Of a DNA stretch of 32,422 nt, positions 25,575 through 32,422 are shown piece after piece (within the stretch, counting starts at the first letter, position 1; the number at the start of each line of letters is the position of its first letter). The stretch spans positions 3,837-36,258 of the forward strand of contig DCEE01000040.1 in the NCBI GenBank assembly GCA_002316795.1. Reading direction: 5' to 3'. Under the pieces are notes generated by a model. The model searched no databases, was not told the DNA's origin, and worked only from the letters and a program-made list of their open reading frames with translations. Source of the stretch: Synergistaceae bacterium UBA1037. Lineage in GTDB: Bacteria; Synergistota; Synergistia; Synergistales; Synergistaceae. A program made the position numbers and the translations under genes.

Positions 25575-25630
25575 ATGCGATGAACGGAGCGGAGCCCTGG
25601 TATTACCGGGCTTCGCTCCGTTCATCGCAT
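25575..25630. terminator. Long inverted repeat at the end of the grd operon
   Basis: A 23-bp stem (25575-25597 with 25608-25630) with a ten-base loop. The only irregular position is a G-U in the plus-strand RNA, which would be A-C in the minus-strand RNA, so the structure favours the grd transcript. There is no real T-tract, so it may stabilise the 3' end rather than terminate. Confidence 0.6.
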
Positions 25631-25642
25631 TCCGGCAAGTGC

Positions 25643-26257
25643 TCAGACTTTCAGCAGACTCAGTTTTTTCTTGTTTTCGCTGTTCTGGAGGAGGCCCAAC
25701 GCAACATTGAGAACATGGGCATTGTCGACCCAGAGGAACGAACAGCCTGCAAGTATCCTGCCCGGTTCTTCCTTCCTGGCAAAACAAAGGCTGCCGTTGA
25801 CTATACCCCACATAAGTTCGCTCCATGGATAATATGACTCTTTTACGGAGGAGAAAGCTGATTTTGTTGAAACTGTGATGCCCTCGTCCTCCACCGATAT
25901 ATCACCGAACTGATACTTTTTGCCTTCGGCAAGACCGTCCATCATCTCTGAGAGAAGGCGTCTCCCCGCTGCCTTCCAGTATTTGTCAGTGAGGTGTTCA
26001 TAAAAATCTTTTTGTTTGGTCTTTATCGTGTACTCTTTTTCTGAAGTGCCGAAGACTGCCGCATAGACCCTCTTGGGGAAAACTCCACCCCTTCTGAGGT
26101 CTACTCCCCATCTCAGCCTGGTGATATCTTTCATTGGGATCAGTTCTCCGCACCAGTAAAATCCCTTCGGCGTTATCTCAAGAGTTTTTTTAAAGGGCCA
26201 GATGCCGAAGGAGCATCTGAAATCGATCTCGTAATGCCATGATTTTTTCTTTTCCAA
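25643..26257 (-). CDS. Hypothetical protein with two similar halves
   Basis: A 204-aa cytoplasmic protein with no signal peptide, membrane helix or recognised motif. The N-terminal half (LEITPKGFYWCGELIPMKDI, about 26-45) and the C-terminal half (DISVEDEGITVSTKS with SYYPWSELMWGIVNGSLCF) share a strand-glycine-strand pattern ending in a Trp-containing strand. The second closes with SFLWVDNAHVLNVALGLLQ, a likely amphipathic helix. This recalls tandem PH-like folds, but that is a guess. The TTG start at 26257 has AGGAT eight bases upstream. It converges on grdA. Confidence 0.6.
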   Translation of the reverse strand: MEKKKSWHYEIDFRCSFGIWPFKKTLEITPKGFYWCGELIPMKDITRLRWGVDLRRGGVFPKRVYAAVFGTSEKEYTIKTKQKDFYEHLTDKYWKAAGRRLLSEMMDGLAEGKKYQFGDISVEDEGITVSTKSAFSSVKESYYPWSELMWGIVNGSLCFARKEEPGRILAGCSFLWVDNAHVLNVALGLLQNSENKKKLSLLKV

Positions 26258-26314
26258 AAGAGCACATCCTATCCTGTCATCACAGTAGAGTTATAAAGTC
26301 AGATGGCAAGGCGT

Positions 26315-26791
26315 TCAGTTTATCCTGTCCCGTACAGACACACATCCTGCCCCTGACACTACGATATATAAAGTTTTGGCTTTGCCGGGAGGCACTGGTT
26401 TTACGTCAAGAGTAACTGCCGGTGTCATGGAGCTCCATTCCCCGTCGAAAATCCGTGATTTTGAAAGATTTCCGCTCTGAGGAAATATTCTCGCCTTTGA
26501 AGACTCATAGACCTCTGCCGACCCATGCCTCGGACCTCCCTGCCATGTCAGCTTGAAAGAAGCATTCCTTGTGCTTTGCTGTGACATGGAAAGTTTGAAT
26601 CCGCACTCTTCCATTTGTGCCCTTGACATCATCTCCGTCAGCCAGACAGCAAATTTATCGGCCTCTTCCCGTACGACCCTGTCGCCGTCTTCCCCGTCTG
26701 CAAAGACCAGGCAGGAAGCGCCGGCGATCACTCCCATGATCAGCATGACGACAAGCAGCTCTATGAGCGAAAAACCCTTTTTATTTTCTAT
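26315..26791 (-). CDS. Type IV pilin-like protein (GspH/FimT-type pseudopilin)
   Basis: A pseudopilin of about 158 aa. The prepilin signal is complete when the frame is read from ATA at 26791: a six-residue leader ending KKG, then FSLIELLVVMLIMGVIAG, with Phe+1, Glu+5 and the single hydrophobic helix. The first ATG (26746) lies inside that helix and cannot be the start. The in-frame stop before it is the TAG of the thioesterase gene (26800-26798), so start choices are limited. The rest is a GspH-like soluble domain with two cysteines in the mature part besides one in the helix. No other secretion or pilus genes are nearby. Confidence 0.72.
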   Translation of the reverse strand: MENKKGFSLIELLVVMLIMGVIAGASCLVFADGEDGDRVVREEADKFAVWLTEMMSRAQMEECGFKLSMSQQSTRNASFKLTWQGGPRHGSAEVYESSKARIFPQSGNLSKSRIFDGEWSSMTPAVTLDVKPVPPGKAKTLYIVVSGAGCVSVRDRIN

Positions 26792-26797
26792 TTTTAC

Positions 26798-27235
26798 CTA
26801 CTCTCCCGGCGTCTTTGCCTCTTCACGGGACATTATCCAGTTATAAAACGGATGTTCCTTTTTATACAGACGGCCTTTACAGTCAGTACATCCGTGTTTT
26901 GTCCAGCCTTCTGCTGTCAGTTTGTAGTCAGATGCTCTCAGCAGCCTGTATTCAAATGTCACGCTGTAGATCCTGACATCCGTTATCCTGCACCAAAGCT
27001 GTATCTGGTCGTCATATCTGGCAGGGTGCTTGTAGCGGCAGTGGCTTTCGACTACCGGAAGGATCAGTCCGTCTTCTTCCCACTTTGAGTACGGAATCCC
27101 CATAAGGCGGCAGAATTCAGTCCTTGCAACCTCAAACCAATCAAGATAATTAGCGTAGTAAACGACCCCCATCTGGTCGGTCTCACTATATCTGACCCTT
27201 ATCGTAGAAGCAAGCGTGTAGTCTTTCTCTGTCAT
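26798..27235 (-). CDS. YbgC/FadM-family acyl-CoA thioesterase (hotdog fold)
   Basis: A single-domain hotdog thioesterase of 145 aa. The signature RYSETDQMGVVYYANYLDW (about 14-32) with the catalytic Asp in ETDQMG is typical of YbgC-type enzymes, which hydrolyse short- to medium-chain or aromatic acyl-CoAs. The C-terminal tail has a C-x-x-C (CTDCKG), unusual for the family. ATG 27235 has GGAGG eight bases upstream. It is followed after six bases by the pseudopilin, so translation is coupled. Its substrate could be an acyl-CoA from amino-acid fermentation (inference). Confidence 0.86.
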   Translation of the reverse strand: MTEKDYTLASTIRVRYSETDQMGVVYYANYLDWFEVARTEFCRLMGIPYSKWEEDGLILPVVESHCRYKHPARYDDQIQLWCRITDVRIYSVTFEYRLLRASDYKLTAEGWTKHGCTDCKGRLYKKEHPFYNWIMSREEAKTPGE

Positions 27236-27298
27236 TCAGTGTGCCTCCCGGGCTGTTTGATCTGCCGAAAAGGGAAAACTGACGCTATCCCCCCGGAC

Positions 27299-27327
27299 AT
27301 TATAATGTATAAACTTAACGGACTGAA
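27299..27327 (-). promoter_or_regulatory. Promoter for thioesterase-pseudopilin
   Basis: TTCAGT, 17 bases, then perfect TATAAT, about 65 bases before the thioesterase ATG. Confidence 0.6.
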
Positions 27328-27331
27328 AATC

Positions 27332-28180
27332 TTATGTTAACAGGTCCTCTTTCCTCTGCCTGATCCATTCAATATTCTGCTTTTTCCTCGGAGGGAACTG
27401 TCTGACGGGCTTTATCAACGGATATCCGATCATCTGTGCCCCGCAGACATGTTCATCCTCGCCTATGCCAAGATATTCCCTCAGGCCTTTGAAGTTTCTG
27501 ACAGCGGCGGTAAGGAAGCCTCCCCAGCAGGCTCCCACCCCCATGGCATGTGCTGCAAGCTCAAGGTATGTAAGCGCGATGGATGCATCCTCCGGCCACA
27601 TGTGATCTTTTGGCACCACGGCGATCACGGCATGAGGCGCTCCCCTCAGCAGGCCATCTTCCCCGGCTTTCGCCTTTGCTATCATCGCAGCGCCTATGAT
27701 GGCGATCTGTGATGTCGGATCCTTGAATATCTCTTCCCTCATCCAGCAGAGGATAAGGTTGGTGATCTCCACTGTCTTTTCAGGATCCGATGAAACTATC
27801 CATCTTACCGGTTGCCTGTTGGATGCGGTGGGGGCGTTCTTTACGGCCTCGAATATCCTGTCAAAAACATCCTGAGGCAAAGGCTCGCTTTTGAACCGTC
27901 TTATGCTTCTCCTGGTCTTTAAAAAGTTCAGCGCCTCTGACGCTGAGGGCATACCGAGATCCGCGGATGCGACCATCTCATCATTTTTCAGAAAGGAAAG
28001 ACAATTGGCGCTTTCGGGACAGAAGAGTGCGCAATGGCCGCATTCGATGCAGCGCCCTGCCAGCCTTACATCCATCTCAGGCAGACCCGTATCCCCAACC
28101 TTAACTATTCCTGCAGGACAGACCTTTACGCATGTCCCGCATTTTGTGCATTTTGAAGGATCAACTGTCATTGACGGCAA
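27332..28180 (-). CDS. Ferredoxin-nitroreductase fusion protein
   Basis: A 282-aa protein with an N-terminal 2x[4Fe-4S] ferredoxin domain (CTKCGTCVKVCPAG and CIECGHCALFCPES) joined to an FMN nitroreductase domain starting at TRRSIRRFKSEPLPQ and continuing with NAPTASNRQPVRW. Such fusions pass electrons from ferredoxin to FMN to reduce nitro groups, quinones or unknown substrates. The open frame runs up to 28261, but a TATAAT lies inside that part at 28224-28229. The start is therefore placed at TTG 28180 (AAGGGA ten bases upstream) or ATG 28171. It is divergent from the serpin gene. Confidence 0.87.
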   Translation of the reverse strand: MPSMTVDPSKCTKCGTCVKVCPAGIVKVGDTGLPEMDVRLAGRCIECGHCALFCPESANCLSFLKNDEMVASADLGMPSASEALNFLKTRRSIRRFKSEPLPQDVFDRIFEAVKNAPTASNRQPVRWIVSSDPEKTVEITNLILCWMREEIFKDPTSQIAIIGAAMIAKAKAGEDGLLRGAPHAVIAVVPKDHMWPEDASIALTYLELAAHAMGVGACWGGFLTAAVRNFKGLREYLGIGEDEHVCGAQMIGYPLIKPVRQFPPRKKQNIEWIRQRKEDLLT

Positions 28181-28223
28181 TGATACTACTTCCCTTCTTT
28201 TGATAGTCTCAGATACAGTGACT

Positions 28224-28229
28224 ATTATA
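28224..28229 (-). promoter_or_regulatory. Extended -10 for the nitroreductase gene
   Basis: TGGTATAAT on the minus strand (TGn plus perfect TATAAT), about 44 bases before TTG 28180. TTCCAA lies 18 bases further upstream. Confidence 0.55.
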
Positions 28230-28356
28230 CCAACCTCGGGAGAAATGTTGGAAAAGGTCACAGAAACGACTATCCGGATCAGTGTGATCAGGCTGATTTT
28301 TCTGATGTAAGGATAAAATCAGCATGAATACTAAATCAATTATTGTAATATCACTC

Positions 28357-28362
28357 TATAAT
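28357..28362 (+). promoter_or_regulatory. -10 box for the serpin gene
   Basis: Perfect TATAAT 36 bases before ATG 28399; the -35 region is weak. It supports a start at 28399/28402 and not the earlier in-frame ATG at 28324. Confidence 0.45.
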
Positions 28363-28398
28363 GCCAGGTCAGAGACAACAAAACGGAATGGAGACAGA

Positions 28399-29931
28399 AT
28401 GATGAAAAAACTGTTCCTTATCCTTTCAATACTTTTAACGATCACACCGACGCCGCTTTCGGCGAATGATTCCATACCGGCATATCACTGGACATACCAC
28501 TCCCTTGAGATACTTTCGGACCGGTCCCTGATAAATGAAAGGGTCGATCCCGGCGAAAGCTCCTACACAAAAGAGCAGACAGCGGAGATGATCGTCTATG
28601 CCTTTCAGAAGATCTCTGCCGAACCGTCATTAATGAGTGAAGATATCCTTTGCGCTATGCGCCAGCTGATCAACGGTTACAGGAACGAACTCGGGGCAAA
28701 GGGCCGCGATTTCGAAAAGATGAGGACAAAACTGGAAGACCTGGCCCTTGCGGCAGGGCTCTCGGCAGTGGAGACCGGAGGACCGGGATCGAAGGAAAGA
28801 CCCCTTAACTTCCAGGCAGCAAAAGCAGTCAGTAAATTCACATTCGACATTTACAGGTACATGGCGGCAAAGTCCGGGGACAGCCTCTTCATCTCCCCCT
28901 ACAGCATATCATCCGCCCTGTCAATGACATACGCAGGGGCGGCAGGCGAGACTGCCGGAGAAATGAGGAGTGTGCTCCACTTTGATCCCGATATGCACAG
29001 AAGCATGGCAGCACTGATAAACGACATCAACTCAGTACCCGAAGGAACAGCGGCTGTAAAGACGGCAAACGCACTATGGCCGGCGAAAGGCGAAAAGCTG
29101 CTTCCTAAATACAAAGATATGATGAGCCGTTTTTACGGAGCCCTGCTGACAGCGCTTGATTACAGAGACAAAACGGAAGAAGCCCGGACAACGATAAACA
29201 AATGGGTGGAAAAAGAGACAGAACATAAAATAAAAAACCTGATCGGTGACGGCATATTGAATAAAGACACTTTATTGGTACTTACCAATGCCGTCTGGTT
29301 CAGATCCGATTGGGCGACAAAGTTCGAACCGGGAAATTCCCGTGCAATGCCTTTTTACGCCGCTGCCTCGGAGCAGATCCCGACAGTTATGATGACAAAG
29401 ACTGAGAGCGGGATCAGATATCTCAAAGAGGACGGCATCGAGATCGCGGAGATCCCTTACAAGGACAACAGATTTTCAATGCTTGTACTCCTGCCGCAAA
29501 AGGGAACAGATCTCCGGAAGATAGACAGAAAGCTTGACTACACAAAATTTACTGAGTGGGCGACCCTCATGTCGCCTCATAAAGTTAAGCTTACCATTCC
29601 CAAATTTAAAACGGAGCAAAGCTTTGAGCTAAGCGAGGCTCTGAAGGGAATGGGCATTACTGAGGCTTTTGACCCCGGCAGGGCTGATTTTTCAGGTATG
29701 AACGGGAAGAGAAATATGTACATTGGCGCGGCCCTCCACAAGACTTTCATTGAAGTGGGGGAAGAAGGAACGGAAGCAGCGGCGGCAACGGCTGTCATAA
29801 TGACAAAGACCTCGATGAATCCGGACACCGGAGATATCATAGAATTCAAGGCAGACAGGCCTTTCATCTACATAATAAGGGACAATGGCACCGGGGCCAT
29901 ACTCTTTATCGGCCGTTACGCAAAACCGTAA
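28399..29931 (+). CDS. Secreted serpin (serine protease inhibitor) with N-terminal SLH-like region
   Basis: A 510-aa exported protein: signal peptide 1-22 (KKLFLILSILLTITPTPLSA), SLH-like segment 25-72 (AYHWTYHSLEILSDRSLI), helical linker 80-120, and a full serpin domain at about 145-510. Serpin landmarks are SLFISPYSISSALSMTYAGA, TNAVWFRSDWATKF and the C-terminal FIYIIRDNGTGAILFIGR. The reactive loop has the hinge EEGTEAAAAT (455-464), as in inhibitory serpins. Counting from Glu455 as P17 puts P1-P1' at Thr471-Ser472. It probably traps a serine or cysteine protease in the periplasm or at the surface. ATG 28399 or 28402 follows GGAG. It is divergent from the nitroreductase gene. Confidence 0.92.
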   Translation: MMKKLFLILSILLTITPTPLSANDSIPAYHWTYHSLEILSDRSLINERVDPGESSYTKEQTAEMIVYAFQKISAEPSLMSEDILCAMRQLINGYRNELGAKGRDFEKMRTKLEDLALAAGLSAVETGGPGSKERPLNFQAAKAVSKFTFDIYRYMAAKSGDSLFISPYSISSALSMTYAGAAGETAGEMRSVLHFDPDMHRSMAALINDINSVPEGTAAVKTANALWPAKGEKLLPKYKDMMSRFYGALLTALDYRDKTEEARTTINKWVEKETEHKIKNLIGDGILNKDTLLVLTNAVWFRSDWATKFEPGNSRAMPFYAAASEQIPTVMMTKTESGIRYLKEDGIEIAEIPYKDNRFSMLVLLPQKGTDLRKIDRKLDYTKFTEWATLMSPHKVKLTIPKFKTEQSFELSEALKGMGITEAFDPGRADFSGMNGKRNMYIGAALHKTFIEVGEEGTEAAAATAVIMTKTSMNPDTGDIIEFKADRPFIYIIRDNGTGAILFIGRYAKP

Positions 29932-30042
29932 TTCCCAAATTCTGATATCGGCTGCAAATAACTTCTTGCGCTGATATCAATATATCAAAACCCTCGCACA
30001 TATGATACAAATAGCATTGTTGATACTATTTTATATTTTCTC
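29932..30042. other. Short AT-rich gap between serpin and rmuC
   Basis: 111 bases between converging genes. It holds a repeated CTGATATC word and a weak AATAG/CTATT hairpin next to TTTTATATTTT, but no convincing terminator. Confidence 0.4.
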
Positions 30043-31380
30043 CTATTCAAGCATTTCGCAGTTTTCAGAGATATCTTCGTCTCCCTCCTCAAGGGCGACA
30101 CCTTCCACGGTCCTAAGAGTCCTCTTGATGGCCCTGGTCCTTACCTCCGCATTCTCAAGTTCTTTTCCTGCCTGTTCGATCTTCTGCCTTGTCTTCTCAA
30201 GTACGTTCCCGAACTTGTCGAACTCTGTCTTGACCTTTCCCAGGAGTATCCAGACCTCACTTGAGCGCTTTTCTATCGCAAGGGTGCGGAAACCCATCTG
30301 CAGGCTGTTCAGGAGGGCTGTCACAGTTGTCGGTCCCGCCGGAACGACCCTGTATTCACGGGAAAGTGTGTCGCACAGCCCGTCTATCCGGAGTATCTCT
30401 GCATAGAGACCTTCGACCGGAAGATAAAGTATGCCGAAATCCGTCGTGTATGGAGGTTCGAGATATTTGTCCCTTATTGTCTTCGCCTCTTCTGTTACGC
30501 GAAGCCTCAGTGCCTTCTGGGCATCCGCTAGAGCCTGAGGGTCGCCGTTCTCGGAAGCCGTAACAAGCCTCTGGTAATCTTCGAGTGGAAACTTGGAATC
30601 TATCGGAAGCCAGACAGGCAGTGCTGAGTCGTTGGCCCCCGGAAGGGATATGGCGAACTCTACCCTTTCACCGCAGTTTGGCCTCGTTGCAACGTTCTCA
30701 GCATACTGATCTTTTGTAAGTATCTGCTCAAGAAGCGCACGAAGCTGAGTCTCTCCCCAGGTGCCCCTGACCTTTACGTTGGAAAGGACTTTTTTAAGAT
30801 CTCCTACATCGGCAGTCAGGGCCTTCATCTCACCCAATCCCTTGTGGACAAGTTCCAGCCGCTCGGATACCGTTGAAAAAGCCTCTCCAAGTCTTTTTTC
30901 TAATGTGGAATGAAGCTGCTCGTCAACTGTAGCGCGCATCTTTTCAAGTTTTTCCTCGTTGTTTTTATGGATCTCCTGGAGTTTAGACTCGACTGTGCCT
31001 CTAATGGCCTCAAGCTTTTCCTCGTTCAGACGGCTGATGTTGGTAAGCTGCTGTGAAAAAGCTTCAAGGCTTTCCCTTTGCAGGTCTCCTATCTCTTTTA
31101 TCCTCTTTGACTGAGCTTCGCCAAAAGATGTAAGGCCCTTTGACTGCTCCTCGCGTCCCGCCCTGGCTTCATCCCTTTGCTCTTTTCTCATAGAAACAAA
31201 TTCAGAGTTGATGTCGCGTTCGGTATCCTCAAGCTTTCCTTCGATATTCTGCAGCCTGACCAGAAGTTCCCTTGAGACCTGCTCCATAGCAGCGCTGTTC
31301 TCTTTCAATCTCGCCACCGATGCTATGATATACGCAGCCACAAGAAGAGCCGCCAATGCTATACCTAAAAACAAATGCAT
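30043..31380 (-). CDS. rmuC: RmuC-family DNA recombination protein
   Basis: A 445-aa protein with a membrane anchor at 2-22, a long coiled coil at about 25-195, and the RmuC nuclease-like domain at about 200-380, recognised by VKVRGTWGETQLRALLEQIL, LPIDSKFPLEDYQRL and ILYLPVEGLYAEIL. RmuC limits inversions at short inverted repeats in E. coli; its biochemical action is not well known. ATG 31380 has GAGGTG upstream. It is a single gene and ends with an acidic tail. Confidence 0.92.
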   Translation of the reverse strand: MHLFLGIALAALLVAAYIIASVARLKENSAAMEQVSRELLVRLQNIEGKLEDTERDINSEFVSMRKEQRDEARAGREEQSKGLTSFGEAQSKRIKEIGDLQRESLEAFSQQLTNISRLNEEKLEAIRGTVESKLQEIHKNNEEKLEKMRATVDEQLHSTLEKRLGEAFSTVSERLELVHKGLGEMKALTADVGDLKKVLSNVKVRGTWGETQLRALLEQILTKDQYAENVATRPNCGERVEFAISLPGANDSALPVWLPIDSKFPLEDYQRLVTASENGDPQALADAQKALRLRVTEEAKTIRDKYLEPPYTTDFGILYLPVEGLYAEILRIDGLCDTLSREYRVVPAGPTTVTALLNSLQMGFRTLAIEKRSSEVWILLGKVKTEFDKFGNVLEKTRQKIEQAGKELENAEVRTRAIKRTLRTVEGVALEEGDEDISENCEMLE

Positions 31381-31449
31381 TACTCAGACACCTCTCCTTC
31401 CTTTCAAACCACTATTATAAGCTAAAAAAGCAGAGGCAAAGCATCTTAG

Positions 31450-31491
31450 CGAAAAAGAAAACAAAACTCCCGGACCAGAAGGTCCGGGAGT
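31450..31491 (-). terminator. Rho-independent terminator after the surface-protein gene
   Basis: ACTCCCGGACC pairs perfectly with GGTCCGGGAGT around a four-base loop (31466-31491). On the minus strand TTTTGTTTTCTTTTT follows. Confidence 0.92.
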
Positions 31492-31528
31492 CAGTTTCAC
31501 ACAGTGTTCCTTTTATCTGTAAAATTGG

Positions 31529-32422
31529 TTACTTCTTCTTGTAGAAAATCACAGGAAGGCCGAGAAGAGCCAGCATAAGCGGGAGGCCCGTGCTGCATCC
31601 GCCTGATGATCCTGAGGGCGGAGTAGGTGTTTCTTCATTGCCCAAACTCACAGGATCTCTAAGTTCGTCATTCTTCCTGCCGTCGAAAATAAATAATACT
31701 CCCTGTGCATCTTCTTCCGAGTCTTCGTAAATTACAATATTTTTGTCTATTACAAAAGGTTCTCCATCTCCAGGTGCTTCGTCCATAAGTATATACCTTA
31801 TACCCACAGTCAGTTTTTGGTTTTCTTTGTCTACCGCAAACTCAATGAACCCCGGCAACGCATCTGTGTATTTTGATTTTACAAATTCAACTATGTCCCT
31901 CGGATCTATCTCGGGGTCAGCGCCGTCAAAAATTTTAAAATACGTAAACTTATCGAAAAATGTGATCTGTGCATTGACCGGATCAGCTGCAAAGAGCGCA
32001 TCTGCCTCAGCCTGTGAGACTCCCTGTTCTACAAGGAAAGCTTTAGTAAGTGTCATTTCAAGTGTAGTTACTACTGCTCCGGTCTTCCCATCGGCTACCG
32101 CTCCATCATTCAGTCCCAAATAAAAACCAGCGGCTCCCAGGAAGGTTTCAAAAGTAATTGCTTCTTCTGCCTCTTCTTCTGCCCATTTTGCGCCTGATTT
32201 CTCAGAATCAATGTCTAGCTGGTTGACAAACTGCAACTCCTTGCCGACAGCCGCATCCAAGCTTGTTATATATCCGGTGATCTCACCAAATTCAACGTTC
32301 ACTTCTATTCCAGCAGGTATATCTGCTGATGCAAGTTCATTTGATACAGCCGCATTGATCAGTGCCAAATTATCCTCATCATAAGTCGGTCCTGCTACAG
32401 CAAAAGAAGGGGTGGCAAAAAC
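31529..32422 (-). CDS. Surface protein with C-terminal sorting tail (partial, runs off window)
   Basis: The frame is open to the window edge, so the true start lies outside; the first codons seen read VFATPSFAVAGPTYD, the end of a probable signal peptide. The mature part (about 285 aa) is acidic and not recognised. The C-terminus has a Pro/Gly/Ser linker, then GGCSTG, a hydrophobic stretch LPLMLALLGLPVIF and YKKK. This is the layout of the Synergistota-specific C-terminal sorting signal, where the cysteine may be processed and anchored (inference). A strong terminator follows the stop. Confidence 0.75.
   Translation of the reverse strand, partial: VFATPSFAVAGPTYDEDNLALINAAVSNELASADIPAGIEVNVEFGEITGYITSLDAAVGKELQFVNQLDIDSEKSGAKWAEEEAEEAITFETFLGAAGFYLGLNDGAVADGKTGAVVTTLEMTLTKAFLVEQGVSQAEADALFAADPVNAQITFFDKFTYFKIFDGADPEIDPRDIVEFVKSKYTDALPGFIEFAVDKENQKLTVGIRYILMDEAPGDGEPFVIDKNIVIYEDSEEDAQGVLFIFDGRKNDELRDPVSLGNEETPTPPSGSSGGCSTGLPLMLALLGLPVIFYKKK

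Noticed and set aside
28324..28398. Upstream ATG for the serpin gene
   Set aside because: It would place the TATAAT inside the coding region and bury the signal peptide behind 25 residues.
29932..30042. Terminator between serpin and rmuC
   Set aside because: Only a five-base stem next to a T-rich run; too weak to call.
1..32422. CRISPR array, insertion sequence, prophage or integration site
   Set aside because: No repeated spacer pattern, transposase, integrase or phage structural gene is visible; the holin-like gene sits in a housekeeping-type cluster.

Overview
The window looks like a chromosomal segment from an amino-acid-fermenting anaerobe of the Synergistota (Synergistaceae-like). The pointers are a selenocysteine-containing glycine reductase operon, a butyrate kinase / 2-oxoacid:ferredoxin oxidoreductase cluster, a Gram-positive-style short YidC beside genes of an outer-membrane lineage, an SLH-like serpin, and a surface protein ending in a GG-C-S-T-G / hydrophobic / KKK tail that resembles the Synergistota C-terminal sorting signal. 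This assignment is inferred from gene content only. No phage, transposon or CRISPR array was seen.

Layout. 1-4666 (minus): buk, a P-loop ATPase and vorDBAC in one tightly overlapping operon with a clear promoter. 4745-4876: tRNA-Cys with terminator. 4920-9245: a DMT exporter, a GNAT-like protein, a three-gene small membrane-protein cluster (YqjD/YqjE-like), and an ATC hydrolase-like gene overlapping larE. 9226-10749 (minus): HtrA/DegP protease. 10973-13642: membrane sensor with degenerate GGDEF and intact EAL. 13715-16124 (minus): rpmH-rnpA-yidD-yidC-jag; rpmH is only 44 codons. 16348-16614: rpsT with a TTG start, divergent from rpmH. 16676-20088 (minus): leuS-holA. 20221-21375 (minus): CdaR-type regulator, divergent from grdE-grdB-grdX-trxA-grdA (21527-25554). 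25643-28180 (minus): an unrecognised gene, a lone pseudopilin, a YbgC-type thioesterase and a ferredoxin-nitroreductase. 28399-29931: serpin. 30043-31380 (minus): rmuC. 31529-window end (minus): partial surface protein.

How the genes fit together. The Vor complex would oxidise a branched-chain or other 2-oxoacid from amino-acid deamination to an acyl-CoA and reduced ferredoxin. Buk could then make ATP from the acyl phosphate; no phosphotransacylase is in the window. Glycine reductase is the reductive half of the same (Stickland) metabolism. GrdA and GrdB are each split by an in-frame TGA and would be mis-annotated unless read as selenocysteine (Sec44 in GrdA, Sec349 in GrdB). grdC, grdD, trxB and the sel genes are not in the window.

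Most worth a second look: the CdaR-type regulator and paired palindromes in front of grdE; hairpins at four of the grd gene junctions; the P-loop ATPase locked into the buk-vor operon; the ATC hydrolase-larE pair; the SLH-like serpin; a pseudopilin whose only sensible start is ATA; and the strongly acidic YidC tail. There is no gene-free stretch over 300 bases.
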